NCBI GenBank assembly: GCA_028871795.1
Contig: JAGWMG010000005.1
Span: 209,494-273,493, forward strand
Direction of reading: 5' to 3'
DNA length: 64,000 nt
DNA from: Alphaproteobacteria bacterium
GTDB taxonomy: Bacteria > Pseudomonadota > Alphaproteobacteria > Micropepsales > Micropepsaceae
The translations under genes and the position numbers were made by a program. Below, in pieces: positions 1 through 8,751 of the stretch. Under the pieces are notes generated by a model. It saw only the letters and a list, made by a program, of their open reading frames with translations. It did no database searches and was not told the DNA's origin. Each line of letters begins with the position of its first letter. Position 1 is the stretch's first letter.

Positions 1-290
1 TTTTCCACCAGCAGCAGACCGGGAAAGATCCTGCCGATTTTGCGGGCGAGTTCGACGCGCACGTCATCTTCTTCGTCGTCCGCCAGCAGCCGGTTCGATT
101 TGGGCGAGGCGGCGGGATTGGCGGCGACCGCGCGGCGCGTGGCCGCCGCGCCGTTTGCCGCCAGATAATGCAGGACGTCCTCGCCGGCATCGGTGCGCGA
201 GGCCAGATCGTGCTGCGCCGCCTGCGCCCGCTCTTCCAGAAGGCGCAGCGCTTCGCTGGGAGTTAAGGTGTCGGCGGCGGTTTGGGCCAC
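1..290 (-). CDS. DUF2336 family protein, N-terminal part (cut by window edge)
   Basis: The reverse strand from a GTG at 290 is open to the window edge and gives 96 residues without a stop. GGGGGAAG lies just upstream, a good ribosome-binding site. The translation is rich in Ala, Arg and acidic residues and contains NRLLADDEEDDVR and ELARKIGRIFPGLL, the helical-repeat style I associate with the N-terminus of DUF2336 proteins, which are common in alphaproteobacteria and of unknown function. The C-terminal part lies outside the window. The gene diverges from the LacI-type regulator, sharing the region 291-544. The family call rests on resemblance only. Confidence 0.6.
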   Translation of the reverse strand, partial: MAQTAADTLTPSEALRLLEERAQAAQHDLASRTDAGEDVLHYLAANGAAATRRAVAANPAASPKSNRLLADDEEDDVRVELARKIGRIFPGLLLVE

Positions 291-544
291 TGTCTTCCCC
301 CTCTGTCGGAACGGAGTCTGCGCTCCAACTCTTAAGTCCGATTGAAAGATCGTGATTACCGGAATCCTAGCGCCGCCGCGGCGGCGCACTTTCGGGACCG
401 CGAAAATCGCTTCCCGGTGCTGGTTGGAAATGCCGGTCCATGACTGTTATGGTAACCGATATAAAGGTTGTTGCACGTGTATCTCGCATTGGCGGCAAGC
501 TGACCCAACGCTATGAAGGGACGGGACCCACACCCGGATAACGC
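291..544. promoter_or_regulatory. Divergent intergenic region with a GGTAACC half-site
   Basis: This 254-bp gap separates the divergent DUF2336 and LacI-type genes. It holds GGTAACC at 451-457 followed by GATATAA. The same GGTAACC, read on the other strand, forms the right half of the operator-like site before kduI (1663-1677). A LacI-type repressor that controls its own gene would bind in this place, but the right half of this site is degenerate, so this is a weak candidate autoregulatory operator. No convincing sigma-70 hexamer pair and no small gene were seen. Confidence 0.35.
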
Positions 545-1630
545 TTGAATTACCGAAAAAAGCCGGCCGCACCCGGAGCGACGCCCGCGGCAACTTCCGA
601 CACCGGCCGCAAGAGATCGACGATCAACGACATCGCGCGCATGGCCAACGTGTCGAAGAAGACCGTTTCGCGCGTGATCAACGATTCACCCTTCGTGAAG
701 GAAGAGACGCGGCTCAAGATCAACACGATCATCCGCGAGCTCGGCTTTGCGCCGGACCCGCAGGCGCGCGGACTGGCTTTCCGGCGCTCCTTCCTGATCG
801 GCATGATCTACGACAACCCGACGGCGCAATATGTCGTCAACATGCAGCAGGGCATCCTCGACGCCATGCGCGGCACCAGCTTCGAGCTTGTGATCCGCCC
901 GTGCGACCGCTCGCTTGCGACATTCCTCCCCGACATGCGCCACTTCATCGAACGGCAGAAGCTCTTCGGCGTCGTGCTGACGCCTTCGGTGTCGGAGGAC
1001 GATCGCTTTGTGCGCCTGCTGCAGGAGATCGACTGCCCTTACGTGCGCATTGCCTCGGTGCCGCTCGATACGCCGGCGACCATGGTCGTGACGCACGATT
1101 TCTCAGGCGCCGCGGACGCCGCGCGCCATCTTGCCGATCTCGGCCACGAGCTCATCGCCCATATTTCGGGGCCTGCGAGCTTCCGCTCGTCCCACGAGCG
1201 CCGGCGCGGCTTCACCGAAGGTCTTGCGGAGCGGGGCCTCAAACTCAGGCGAACCTACGATCGCGAGGCGGGCTACACCTTCGACAGCGGCATGGCGGCG
1301 GCGCAGGAACTCCTGTCGCTGAACCCGCGGCCGACGGCCATTTTTGCCGGCAACGACGAGATGGCGGCCGGCGTCTACAAAGCCGCGCGCAATCTGGGAT
1401 TGGCGATCCCGGGAGACCTTTCGGTGGTCGGTTTCGACGACAGCCCGGTGGCGTCACGAATGTGGCCGCTCTTGACCTCGGTGCGGCTGCCGATCCGCGA
1501 TATGGGACGCATGGCCGCCGAGAAGCTGTTCCACAAGCGCACGGAAAGGCGCGCGCGCAACGACGACGTCACGGAGGTCATCCCGACATTGGTGATCCGC
1601 GAATCGTCCGCTCGTCCGCCTGTCGCGTAA
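545..1630 (+). CDS. LacI-family transcriptional regulator (likely uronate catabolism)
   Basis: A 361-residue LacI/GalR repressor. The N-terminal helix-turn-helix is at residues 26-46 (TINDIARMANVSKKTVSRVI), followed by a periplasmic-binding-protein-like sensor domain to the end, with family landmarks such as AIFAGNDEMAAG and SVVGFDDSP. The only in-frame start before the helix-turn-helix is TTG at 545, because an in-frame TAA lies at 539-541. Residues 1-22 are a low-complexity Lys/Ala/Pro leader. It sits directly upstream of kduI-kduD and a TonB-dependent receptor, so the inferred effector is a uronate intermediate such as KDG or its phosphate. ACCGGT-centred palindromes near kduI, the receptor gene and uxaA are its probable operators. 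Ligand and targets are inferred from context. Confidence 0.9.
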   Translation: MNYRKKPAAPGATPAATSDTGRKRSTINDIARMANVSKKTVSRVINDSPFVKEETRLKINTIIRELGFAPDPQARGLAFRRSFLIGMIYDNPTAQYVVNMQQGILDAMRGTSFELVIRPCDRSLATFLPDMRHFIERQKLFGVVLTPSVSEDDRFVRLLQEIDCPYVRIASVPLDTPATMVVTHDFSGAADAARHLADLGHELIAHISGPASFRSSHERRRGFTEGLAERGLKLRRTYDREAGYTFDSGMAAAQELLSLNPRPTAIFAGNDEMAAGVYKAARNLGLAIPGDLSVVGFDDSPVASRMWPLLTSVRLPIRDMGRMAAEKLFHKRTERRARNDDVTEVIPTLVIRESSARPPVA

Positions 1631-1662
1631 AGGCGGTTGAATTGGTCTCCATTTTGGGCGTA

Positions 1663-1677
1663 TGACACCGGTTACCA
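1663..1677. promoter_or_regulatory. Operator-like site upstream of kduI
   Basis: TGACACCGGTTACCA lies 33 bp after the regulator gene and 49 bp before the kduI start. Its left half TGACACC is identical to the half-site of the perfect palindrome at 3605-3618. Its right half is GGTAACC on the reverse strand, identical to the half-site upstream of the regulator gene at 451-457. LacI-family proteins bind such CG-centred palindromes. Binding has not been shown. Confidence 0.5.
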
Positions 1678-1726
1678 AACAGACGGAAGCGCAACCCGGC
1701 GCTGTGCCCAACCAAAAGGTTTGCCC

Positions 1727-2575
1727 ATGTACAAGAAAGTCTTCTATCCGACGCATCCCGACAGCATGGCCGCGGCGGACAACCAGACCTTGCGCGACCG
1801 CTACTTGATCGGCAGCCTGTTCGCGCCGGACCAGATTTCCCTCAACTATTCCCATTGCGAGCGCTTGGTGATCGGCGGTGCCGCGGCGGCGAAAGCGGCG
1901 GTCAAGCTGCCGGCGCAAAGCGCGCCGGAGGCCGCCAAAGGCAAGCCGTTCCTGGAGCGGCGCGAACTGGGAATCGTCAATGTCGGCGAAGGTCCCGGCC
2001 GCGTGAGCGTGGACGGCAAGAAATACGACCTGCAGCCGCGCGACGGTCTCTATGTCCCGATGGGCAGCGCAGACGTGACGTTCGAGTCGGCAACCGCACC
2101 CAACGCGGCGAAATTCTACCTGGCTTCGACTCCGGCCCATGCGCGCTACGAGACCGTGAAGATTTCGATCGACAAGGCCGTGCCGCTGGAGCGCGGCTCG
2201 CTCGCAGCCTCCAACGAACGCACGATCTACCAGTACTTCGTGCCTGCGACGTGCAAGACCGCGCAACTGCTGCTGGGCGTAACCTTCCTGAAGACCGGCA
2301 GCGTCTGGAACACCATGCCGCCGCATCTGCACGACCGCCGCTCGGAAGCTTATTTCTATTTCAACCTCAAGCCCGAGGATCGCGTGTTCCATTTCATGGG
2401 CCAGCCCGACAGTATGCGCCATATCTTGGTTGCGAACGACGAAGCGGTGGTATCGCCGCCCTGGTCGATCCATATGGGCGCGGGCACCAGCAATTATGCG
2501 TTCATCTGGGCGATGGGCGGCGAAAACCTCGACTACGCCGACATGAACGTTCTCGACATCTGCCAACTGAAATGA
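1727..2575 (+). CDS. kduI: 5-dehydro-4-deoxy-D-glucuronate isomerase KduI
   Basis: Isomerises 5-keto-4-deoxyuronate, released from unsaturated oligogalacturonides, to 2,5-diketo-3-deoxygluconate in the cytoplasm. The ATG at 1727 gives 282 residues, close to the usual 278 or so. The cupin metal ligands known from the E. coli enzyme are visible: His200 and His202 in PPHLHDRR, Glu207, and His249 in WSIHMGAG. The downstream GGEN motif is also conserved. The gene follows its likely repressor by about 100 bp and precedes kduD by 7 bp, forming a two-gene operon for two consecutive steps. An in-frame start further upstream (1637) lies before the candidate operator and has no family homology, so it was rejected. 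Confidence 0.95.
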   Translation: MYKKVFYPTHPDSMAAADNQTLRDRYLIGSLFAPDQISLNYSHCERLVIGGAAAAKAAVKLPAQSAPEAAKGKPFLERRELGIVNVGEGPGRVSVDGKKYDLQPRDGLYVPMGSADVTFESATAPNAAKFYLASTPAHARYETVKISIDKAVPLERGSLAASNERTIYQYFVPATCKTAQLLLGVTFLKTGSVWNTMPPHLHDRRSEAYFYFNLKPEDRVFHFMGQPDSMRHILVANDEAVVSPPWSIHMGAGTSNYAFIWAMGGENLDYADMNVLDICQLK

Positions 2576-2582
2576 GGCCGCT

Positions 2583-3335
2583 ATGAATCCGTTCAGTCTC
2601 GAGGGCAAGGCGGCGCTGGTCACCGGCGCCAATACCGGACTTGGTCAGGGCATCGCCGTTGCTCTGGCGAAGGCGGGCGCCGACATCGCGGTTGCGGGAT
2701 TCATCCCGCCCGACGAGACCGGGACGATGGTGAAAGCGGCGGGCCGCCGTTTCGTGTCCGTCAACGCCAACCTTATGACCGTCGAACCGGTCGGGCGCAT
2801 CGTCGCCGAAACGGTGAAGGGACTGGGCAGGCTGGACATCCTGGTCAACAACGCCGGCATCATCCGGCGCGCGGATTCGCTCGAATTCAGCGAGAAGGAC
2901 TGGGACGACGTGATGAACGTCAACATCAAGGCCTTGTTCTTCATGTCCCAGGCGGCCGGCCGCGAGATGGTCAAGCGGGGCTCGGGCAAGATCATCAACA
3001 TCGCTTCGATGCTGTCGTTCCAAGGCGGCATCCGTGTGCCGTCGTACACGGCAAGCAAGAGCGGCGTCGCCGGCATCACCCGCCTGCTGGCCAACGAATG
3101 GGCGGCGAAAAATATCAACGTCAACGCCATCGCGCCCGGCTACATGGCCACGGACAACACCGCTCAGCTTCGCCGGGACGAAGCGCGAGCCAAGGAAATT
3201 CTGGCGCGCATTCCCGCAGGACGCTGGGGCGCGCCATCGGACGTGGGAGGAACCGCGGTGTTCCTGGCGTCGCCGGCAGCCGACTATCTGCATGGAGCGA
3301 TCATCCCCGTCGACGGCGGCTGGTTGGCGCGCTGA
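2583..3335 (+). CDS. kduD: 2-dehydro-3-deoxy-D-gluconate 5-dehydrogenase KduD
   Basis: Classical short-chain dehydrogenase of 250 residues that reduces 2,5-diketo-3-deoxygluconate to 2-keto-3-deoxygluconate (KDG) with NAD(P)H. The Rossmann motif TGANTGLG is at residues 14-21, NNAG at 89-92, and the catalytic triad is Ser142, Tyr155 and Lys159 (SYTASK). Length and the C-terminal VDGGWLAR match KduD. It lies 7 bp after kduI and almost certainly shares its mRNA. Its product is the substrate of the KDG kinase encoded at 7564-8670. The SDR superfamily is certain; the KduD identity rests on the alignment from memory plus the kduI context. Confidence 0.92.
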   Translation: MNPFSLEGKAALVTGANTGLGQGIAVALAKAGADIAVAGFIPPDETGTMVKAAGRRFVSVNANLMTVEPVGRIVAETVKGLGRLDILVNNAGIIRRADSLEFSEKDWDDVMNVNIKALFFMSQAAGREMVKRGSGKIINIASMLSFQGGIRVPSYTASKSGVAGITRLLANEWAAKNINVNAIAPGYMATDNTAQLRRDEARAKEILARIPAGRWGAPSDVGGTAVFLASPAADYLHGAIIPVDGGWLAR

Positions 3336-3569
3336 ACAACGGCTTTTGCCGGGCGCCGGGGGATTTCCGGCGCAAGGCCCTGCTGCCATAGGCAGCGGCG
3401 AAGAGTCGAAAAAATACTAAAGGTTTCAGACATATCGGCGCGCGTGCCGTTTGATAGCGCTCTCATTTCGCCCCGCGCGATGTTGCACGAATGCATCGGG
3501 TTCTCTGCGTTTGGATAATGTGCAGCCGGATCGTCTTGTACCGGTCGTCGGTTTGTGGGTATGCTCTTT

Positions 3570-3583
3570 TGCTACCGGTGTCA
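3570..3583. promoter_or_regulatory. Operator-like site 2 upstream of the TonB receptor
   Basis: TGCTACCGGTGTCA matches the perfect palindrome TGACACCGGTGTCA at 12 of 14 positions, with an intact right half. Its centre is 35 bp upstream of the centre of the perfect copy. It is a probable LacI-family operator by similarity. Confidence 0.45.
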
Positions 3584-3604
3584 GAACAATTGGACAGATA
3601 AATT

Positions 3605-3618
3605 TGACACCGGTGTCA
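3605..3618. promoter_or_regulatory. Perfect 14-bp palindromic operator TGACACCGGTGTCA
   Basis: This exact inverted repeat has the CG-centred symmetry typical of LacI-family operators. It is 87 bp upstream of the receptor start and about 17 bp upstream of a TATAAG hexamer, a position suited to repression. A 13-of-14 copy lies inside the start of uxaA at 29731-29744, and a related site lies before kduI. Shared sites at genes of one pathway are the main reason to assign it to the neighbouring regulator. Confidence 0.6.
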
Positions 3619-3704
3619 TTGGGGACGGACTCGTTATAAGCGCCGTCATCTTGAATGGGCACGAGCGGTCTTTCGTTCGGGGATGACGGCTAGGGAGGGT
3701 ATCA

Positions 3705-6700
3705 GTGTTGAAGCCAAATCGGACTCGGGCTGCGTCTTCGCGGCTGAAATTGGGCGCATCGGCGATCGCGTTGTTGACGATTGCGGGCACGGGCGCGGCG
3801 TTCGCGCAGGAGGCGACCGGTGTCGAGACGGTGGTCGTTACCGGTTTCCGCGAGAGCCTGGAGAAAGCGTTGGACATGAAGCGCAATGCGCTGGATTCGT
3901 CCGACTCCATCTTGGCCGAAGACATCGCCAAGTTCCCGGACATGAACGTCTCGGAATCTCTGCAGCGCATTCCCGGCGTCTCGCTCAACCGTGAATCAGG
4001 CGAAGGACGCGAAATCACCGTACGCGGCCTGGGCGCGCAATTCACCCGCGTCCTCATCAACGGTGTGGAAGCCATCGCGACGGTCGGCTCGCAGGACGTC
4101 GACACGTCCAACCCGGGCAGCGGCGCCGGCGGCACCAACCGCGGCCGCGGCTTCGACTTCAACGTTTTCGCATCCGATCTCTTCAGCGCGTTGACGGTAC
4201 ACAAATCGAATTCCGCGTCCCTGGAAGAAGGTTCGCTCGGAGCAACCGTCGAGCTGCACACAGCTCATCCGTTCGATCACCCGGGCTTCGTGTTCACCAC
4301 TTCGGCCCAGGCCGGCTATCAGGATCTTGCCGGCACTGTAAACCCGCGGTTTGCGGCTCTCATCTCCGATACATTCGCGGGCGGCAAGCTCGGCTTGCTG
4401 GTTTCGGGCGCCTACTCGTCCAACAACACGTTGGAAGAAGGCACCAGTTCGGTACGCTGGATGAACTATCTGGGCAATGGCGCGTACAACCCGGCCATAA
4501 CGCAGCCAACGAGCAATGACTTCGCCAGCGTCAACGGAACGACCTGCCCCACGAGCGGCGCCCAACCCGCGGTTTGTGTCGCAGCGGACGCTGGGTTCCG
4601 TCCACGCTTTCCGCGCTACGATGTCATCACGCTCCACGAAAAGCGCCTGGGCCTGACCAGTTCGCTGCAATGGCAGCCGAACGACGCCACGCTATTCACG
4701 GTGGATGCGCTGTACGCCGACTTCGCTCAGGTTCGCAACGAGTACTATCTCGAAGCGAACTCGTTCAGCACCGGTAGCAAAGGCACTACGGCGACGTATG
4801 TGAATGGCAGCACGACGTATCACGTGTCGTCTCAGGGCGTCGGCGCCATCAACGTGCTTAATTACACACTCGGAGGCCCTACCGGCCTCACGACAGACAT
4901 CAACGGAAATCTCTATAATACGAGCACTATCACCACTTTGTCTGCGACGAATGTTGGCCTTCGTAACGAGCATCGACTCGATCATCTCGATACACGGTTC
5001 ATGCAGGTGACTCTCGACGGGTCGCACAGCTTCTCGGAGAATTTCAAGGTCCATACCCTGTTGGGCTGGTCGGAATCGCATCATCGCAACCCGGTCCAAA
5101 CCACGTTGGCGGCGGATCTGGGCTGCGCCGGAACCGGAGCGACGGGAGCGTATACCTGCGGCGCCGGTACGACGGCGGATCCGTATAAGTACGATTACTC
5201 CCAGGGCAATATGCCGATGCTCTACATCGGTTCGCCTCAGCCTGGTGCAACGTGGTTCCTGTCGAACGTTCGTGAGCGCCAGGAATTCGCTTACAATTCC
5301 TATCGTTCCGCGTCACTCGATGCCGAATACGCACTGTCCAGTGAATTCAAGCTGTCCGGCGGCTTCGATTACAGGGACTTCGGCTTCGGCACGCTGGAAA
5401 CGCGCCGCTCCACCGGCGGTACCGGCGAACTTGCCACGATCCCGGATGCCATCCGGTCGGTTCCTCTGTCCACTTACACGGCGCCAGTGTCGCTCAGAGG
5501 GATAAATGTTCCGGCCGGATCCACGACAACGTGGCTGACGGCCGATCTCTCCAAGGCGGCTACGGCTATCAGCCTGTGGGATCCGACGGTATTTCCTCTG
5601 AACATGGCAGCGGGCTACAGCGCCACGGGTTCCGTAAGGGAAGACGACTTCGGCGGATGGGGGCAGGTCAACTGGGACACGACCCTCCACGGCATGGCCT
5701 TCCGTGGCGACGTCGGCATGCGTTACGTCCTGACGCAATCGGCGTCCACCGGGTTTGCGCTGATCAACAAGGTGATAATCCAGAAGACCGGGCACGAGGT
5801 TTATCACGACTTCTTGCCGGCCTTGAACGCTGTTCTCGAACCGACGGACGATTTCCTGATCCGCTTCAACGCGAGCTATGCTATGTCGCGGCCGAATCTG
5901 TCGGGCATGTTGCCCACTGGCTCGGTTTCGGTTTCTGGCAGCAACGCCACGGCGAAGGTGGGCAATCCGGCTTCGCCGCCGATGCGTTCGAAGAACCTCG
6001 ATCTGGCCTTCGAATGGTACTACGGCAAGGGGTCGATGATTTCCGTTGCCGGATTCTGGAAACACCTCGACAACTTCGTGCAGTCGCAATCGATCACAGG
6101 GACGGCCGCTCAGAATCCGTTCGGCATGGACGACTCCGCGTTCATTGCGGCATGCGGCGGCACAACCTGGGCCAACATCACAAACGCCTTCTGCATTGGC
6201 AATGGCGGCCAAAACATGAGTTGGGTCTACACCGCGTCGAGGAGCGTCAAGGGTGCCCCGTTGTACGGCACGGAAATCAACTGGCAGCAGCAGCTCTACT
6301 TCCTGCCGCATCCGTTCGACAACTTTGGCGTCCTAGGGAACTACACCTACGTCCAGGCACAGCAGAGTTATTACGACACGAATGCCAAGCTCCTGATGAA
6401 GGCCGACCTGAACAACATGTCGCGCAACAGCTACAACGCGACGGTTTACTACGACGATACGGTCTTCCAGGCGCGTGTGACAGCGGCGTTCCGCAGCCAT
6501 TACATCATCGACGCCAACATCCTTTCCAACTACAACAACTTCGGCATCTTCGTGAAATCCACGATGAACATCGATGCCTCCGCGTCCTACAAGTTGGACG
6601 AGAACTTCATGTTGACGTTCGACGCGCTCAACCTCACCAATCAGGCGAGCAACGTCTACGCGGACCAGTACGCCCAGCGGTCGTATCAGTACCACGAGAC

Positions 6701-6740
6701 CGGCAGGGTATTTTACGTCGGTGCAAAATATACCTACTGA
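3705..6740 (+). CDS. TonB-dependent receptor, probable oligo-uronide importer
   Basis: An outer-membrane active transporter of 1011 residues, energised by TonB-ExbBD. A signal peptide ends near AAFA (residue 34), followed by a TonB-box-like ETVVVTGFR at 41-49. The plug domain follows with IPGVSLNRESGEGREITVRG and a LINGVEA region, then a large 22-strand-type barrel ending in an aromatic-terminated YVGAKYTY. This subfamily with the long VHKSNSASLEEGSLGATV plug segment is expanded in Caulobacter and sphingomonads for plant-polymer oligosaccharides. The start is GTG 3705 or TTG 3708 behind GGGAGGG. Its place between kduID and kdgA-kdgK, with shared operators, suggests uptake of pectin- or alginate-derived oligomers. 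The actual ligand is unknown. Confidence 0.9.
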   Translation: MLKPNRTRAASSRLKLGASAIALLTIAGTGAAFAQEATGVETVVVTGFRESLEKALDMKRNALDSSDSILAEDIAKFPDMNVSESLQRIPGVSLNRESGEGREITVRGLGAQFTRVLINGVEAIATVGSQDVDTSNPGSGAGGTNRGRGFDFNVFASDLFSALTVHKSNSASLEEGSLGATVELHTAHPFDHPGFVFTTSAQAGYQDLAGTVNPRFAALISDTFAGGKLGLLVSGAYSSNNTLEEGTSSVRWMNYLGNGAYNPAITQPTSNDFASVNGTTCPTSGAQPAVCVAADAGFRPRFPRYDVITLHEKRLGLTSSLQWQPNDATLFTVDALYADFAQVRNEYYLEANSFSTGSKGTTATYVNGSTTYHVSSQGVGAINVLNYTLGGPTGLTTDINGNLYNTSTITTLSATNVGLRNEHRLDHLDTRFMQVTLDGSHSFSENFKVHTLLGWSESHHRNPVQTTLAADLGCAGTGATGAYTCGAGTTADPYKYDYSQGNMPMLYIGSPQPGATWFLSNVRERQEFAYNSYRSASLDAEYALSSEFKLSGGFDYRDFGFGTLETRRSTGGTGELATIPDAIRSVPLSTYTAPVSLRGINVPAGSTTTWLTADLSKAATAISLWDPTVFPLNMAAGYSATGSVREDDFGGWGQVNWDTTLHGMAFRGDVGMRYVLTQSASTGFALINKVIIQKTGHEVYHDFLPALNAVLEPTDDFLIRFNASYAMSRPNLSGMLPTGSVSVSGSNATAKVGNPASPPMRSKNLDLAFEWYYGKGSMISVAGFWKHLDNFVQSQSITGTAAQNPFGMDDSAFIAACGGTTWANITNAFCIGNGGQNMSWVYTASRSVKGAPLYGTEINWQQQLYFLPHPFDNFGVLGNYTYVQAQQSYYDTNAKLLMKADLNNMSRNSYNATVYYDDTVFQARVTAAFRSHYIIDANILSNYNNFGIFVKSTMNIDASASYKLDENFMLTFDALNLTNQASNVYADQYAQRSYQYHETGRVFYVGAKYTY

Positions 6741-6763
6741 CCGTTCCTACCTGACTTTGGCGG

Positions 6764-6795
6764 CGCCGGGGACAACCTCCCCGGCGTCTTCTTTT
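6764..6795 (+). terminator. Rho-independent terminator after the TonB receptor
   Basis: CGCCGGGGA (6764-6772) and TCCCCGGCG (6778-6786) form a perfect 9-bp stem with the 5-base loop caacc, followed by TCTTCTTTT. It ends the receptor transcript 24 bp after the stop codon and implies that kdgA-kdgK start from their own promoter. A run of nine G residues follows at 6798-6806. Confidence 0.8.
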
Positions 6796-6889
6796 GTGGG
6801 GGGGGGCGCCCACTGCGACCGATTTGGTGTTGCTTCCGGCGGTGAAGGTTGTTGAATTGCCGTGGCGGACAAAAGAAGGAGAACGGGGA

Positions 6890-7561
6890 ATGGCTAAGGA
6901 CCGCATGGCCGTGTTGACGGCGATGATGGAGCAAGGGGTGATTCCCGTTTTTTATCACCCCGATGTCGAAGTTTGCACCAACGTGATCCAGGCTTGTGCC
7001 AACGGCGGGGCCAAGTGCATCGAGTTCACCAATCGCGGCGAATTCGCTGCGCACGTTTTCCTGCATGTGACGCGGCATTTCGCCAAGGCGGACCCGAGCG
7101 TGATCATGGGCGTGGGTTCCGTCGTCGATGCGCCGACCGCCGGAATCTACATCGCCAACGGCGCGAAGTTCGTCGTCGGTCCGATCCTCAACGCCGATGT
7201 GGCCAAGGTCTGCAACCGCCGGAAAATCCCCTACAGCCCGGGCTGCGGCTCGGCGTCGGAAATCTCCTACGCCGAAGAGTTGGGCTGCGAGATCGTGAAG
7301 ATATTTCCCGGCTCGTCCGTGGGCGGACCGGAATTCGTGAAGAACGTTCTCGGACCGATGCCGTGGACGCGTCTGATGCCGACCGGCGGCGTCGATCCGA
7401 CGGAAGAATCCTTGAGCAAGTGGTTCGGCGCGGGCATCGTCGCGGCCGGGATTGGCTCCAAGCTGATCACTTCCGACCTGCTCAAGGCCAAGGACTATGC
7501 CGGTATCGAGAACAAGGTCCGCGACACCGTCGCTCTCGTCAAGAAAATCCGCGGGAAATAG
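6890..7561 (+). CDS. kdgA: 2-dehydro-3-deoxy-6-phosphogluconate aldolase (Eda/KdgA type)
   Basis: A 223-residue class I aldolase that splits KDPG into pyruvate and glyceraldehyde 3-phosphate, the last step of uronate breakdown and of the Entner-Doudoroff pathway. Glu45 (IEFT), Arg49, the Schiff-base lysine Lys137 in EIVKIFPG, SPGCGS in place of the usual SPGxxTP loop, and PTGGV are visible. ATG 6890 is chosen because AGAAGGAG precedes it at a suitable distance; upstream in-frame codons would run through the G tract. The stop is 2 bp from the kdgK start, so the two are co-transcribed. It could also serve central Entner-Doudoroff flux; context favours the uronate role. Confidence 0.92.
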   Translation: MAKDRMAVLTAMMEQGVIPVFYHPDVEVCTNVIQACANGGAKCIEFTNRGEFAAHVFLHVTRHFAKADPSVIMGVGSVVDAPTAGIYIANGAKFVVGPILNADVAKVCNRRKIPYSPGCGSASEISYAEELGCEIVKIFPGSSVGGPEFVKNVLGPMPWTRLMPTGGVDPTEESLSKWFGAGIVAAGIGSKLITSDLLKAKDYAGIENKVRDTVALVKKIRGK

Positions 7562-7563
7562 AC

Positions 7564-8670
7564 ATGGCTGAGGAAATCCTGAAAATCCGTCCCGCCGGCG
7601 AGTGCAGGTGGGACTGCGTGTCCTTCGGCGAGGTGATGCTGCGCTTCGATCCGGGTTTCGGCCGCGTGCGCAATTCGCGGCGGTTCCAGGTGTGGGAAGG
7701 CGGCGGCGAGTACAACGTGGCGCGCGCCATGCGCAAATGCTGGGGCAAGCGCGCGTCCGTCGTGACGGCGCTGCCGGTCAACGATCTGGGCTGGCTGGTG
7801 GAAGACCTCATCATGCAGGGCGGGGTGGACACCTCGCACATCATCTGGCGCGAGTTCGATGGCATCGGCCGCAACACCCGCGTCGGGCTGAACTTCACCG
7901 AAAAGGGCTACGGCATCCGTGCGGCGCTGGGCTGCTCGGATCGCGCCAATTCCGCCGCCTCGCAGATCAAGCCGGGCGAAGTGAACTGGGACAAGCTGTT
8001 CGGTGAGGAAGGCGTGCGCTGGTTTCACACCGGCGGCATTTTCGCAGCGCTGGCGCCCAACACCTCGGAAGCGGTGATCGAAGCGGTGCAGGCCGCGCGA
8101 CGGCACGGCACCATCGTCGCCTACGATCTCAACTACCGCGCTTCGCTGTGGAAGAGCCAGGGCGGCCAGGAGGGCGCGCAGAAGGTCAATCGCAAGACCG
8201 CCCAATATGTCGATGTGATGATCGGCAACGAAGAGGACTTCACCGCCTGCCTCGGCTTTAAGGTGGAAGGCCTCGACGAGCACATCTCCAAGATCGATCC
8301 GGCCAACTTCAAGAAGATGATCGCCGCCGCGGTCAAGGAGTTTCCGAACTTCAAGGTCGCGGCCACCACGCTGCGCAACGCCAAAACGGCGACGTTCAAC
8401 GACTGGTCCGCTATCGTCTATGCTGGCGGGCAGTTCTATCAGTCGATGACGCGGGAGAATCTGGAGATCTACGACCGCGTCGGCGGCGGCGACGGGTTCG
8501 CCTCGGGTCTTGCGTACGGATTTCTGGAGGGCAAGGGACCGCAAGCGGCCGTGGACTATGGGGCCGCGCACGGCGCCTTGGCGATGACAACGCCGGGGGA
8601 CACTTCTATGGTCAACGTCAAGGAAGTCGAAGCCGTGATGAAGGGCAGGGGCGCGCGCGTCATCCGGTAA
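7564..8670 (+). CDS. kdgK: 2-dehydro-3-deoxygluconate kinase, PfkB family
   Basis: Phosphorylates KDG to KDPG with ATP; KDG comes from KduD and from altronate dehydratase, so both branches of uronate breakdown meet here. The protein has 368 residues with ribokinase/PfkB features: the GGGEYNVA substrate-binding segment at 47-54, DLNYRASLW at 188-196, GNEEDF at 221-226, and the C-terminal signature GGGDGFASG with catalytic base Asp310. Start ATG 7564 lies 2 bp after kdgA. Slightly longer than many KdgK proteins (310-340), with the extra length at the N-terminus and before the signature. No operator of the ACCGGT type was seen between 6795 and 6890. Confidence 0.93.
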   Translation: MAEEILKIRPAGECRWDCVSFGEVMLRFDPGFGRVRNSRRFQVWEGGGEYNVARAMRKCWGKRASVVTALPVNDLGWLVEDLIMQGGVDTSHIIWREFDGIGRNTRVGLNFTEKGYGIRAALGCSDRANSAASQIKPGEVNWDKLFGEEGVRWFHTGGIFAALAPNTSEAVIEAVQAARRHGTIVAYDLNYRASLWKSQGGQEGAQKVNRKTAQYVDVMIGNEEDFTACLGFKVEGLDEHISKIDPANFKKMIAAAVKEFPNFKVAATTLRNAKTATFNDWSAIVYAGGQFYQSMTRENLEIYDRVGGGDGFASGLAYGFLEGKGPQAAVDYGAAHGALAMTTPGDTSMVNVKEVEAVMKGRGARVIR

Positions 8671-8751
8671 CCAAGGCGTTTAATGCCTCACCGAAAGGTG
8701 CGATGATGGCGGCCGCGTGGGGCGTTCGGCCTCTGTGCGGAGCGCGCAGGG

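Larger units (their letters stand above)
3336..3704. promoter_or_regulatory. Intergenic control region of the TonB-dependent receptor
   Basis: This 369-bp gap between kduD and the receptor gene contains three ACCGGT cores centred near 3542, 3576 and 3611, spaced 34 and 35 bp apart. The third is a perfect palindrome (3605-3618), the second a good match (3570-3583), the first only a core. A TATAAG at 3635-3640 could be a -10 element, which would place the perfect palindrome over the -35 region. GGGAGGG at 3693-3699 is the ribosome-binding site for the receptor. The possible small open frames here are not credible genes because they run through these sites and lack start signals. Confidence 0.5.

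Noticed and set aside
3451..3639. 62-codon frame in the kduD-receptor gap
   Set aside because: Runs through the operator sites and has no start signal or homology.
3826..3850. GTTACCGGTTTCC inside the TonB receptor gene as a further operator
   Set aside because: It encodes the TonB-box segment VVTGF, found in many receptors, and lacks the flanking half-site.
8686..8700. CACC-gaaa-GGTG hairpin between kdgK and hpnI as terminator
   Set aside because: Stem of four pairs and no T run; too weak to call.
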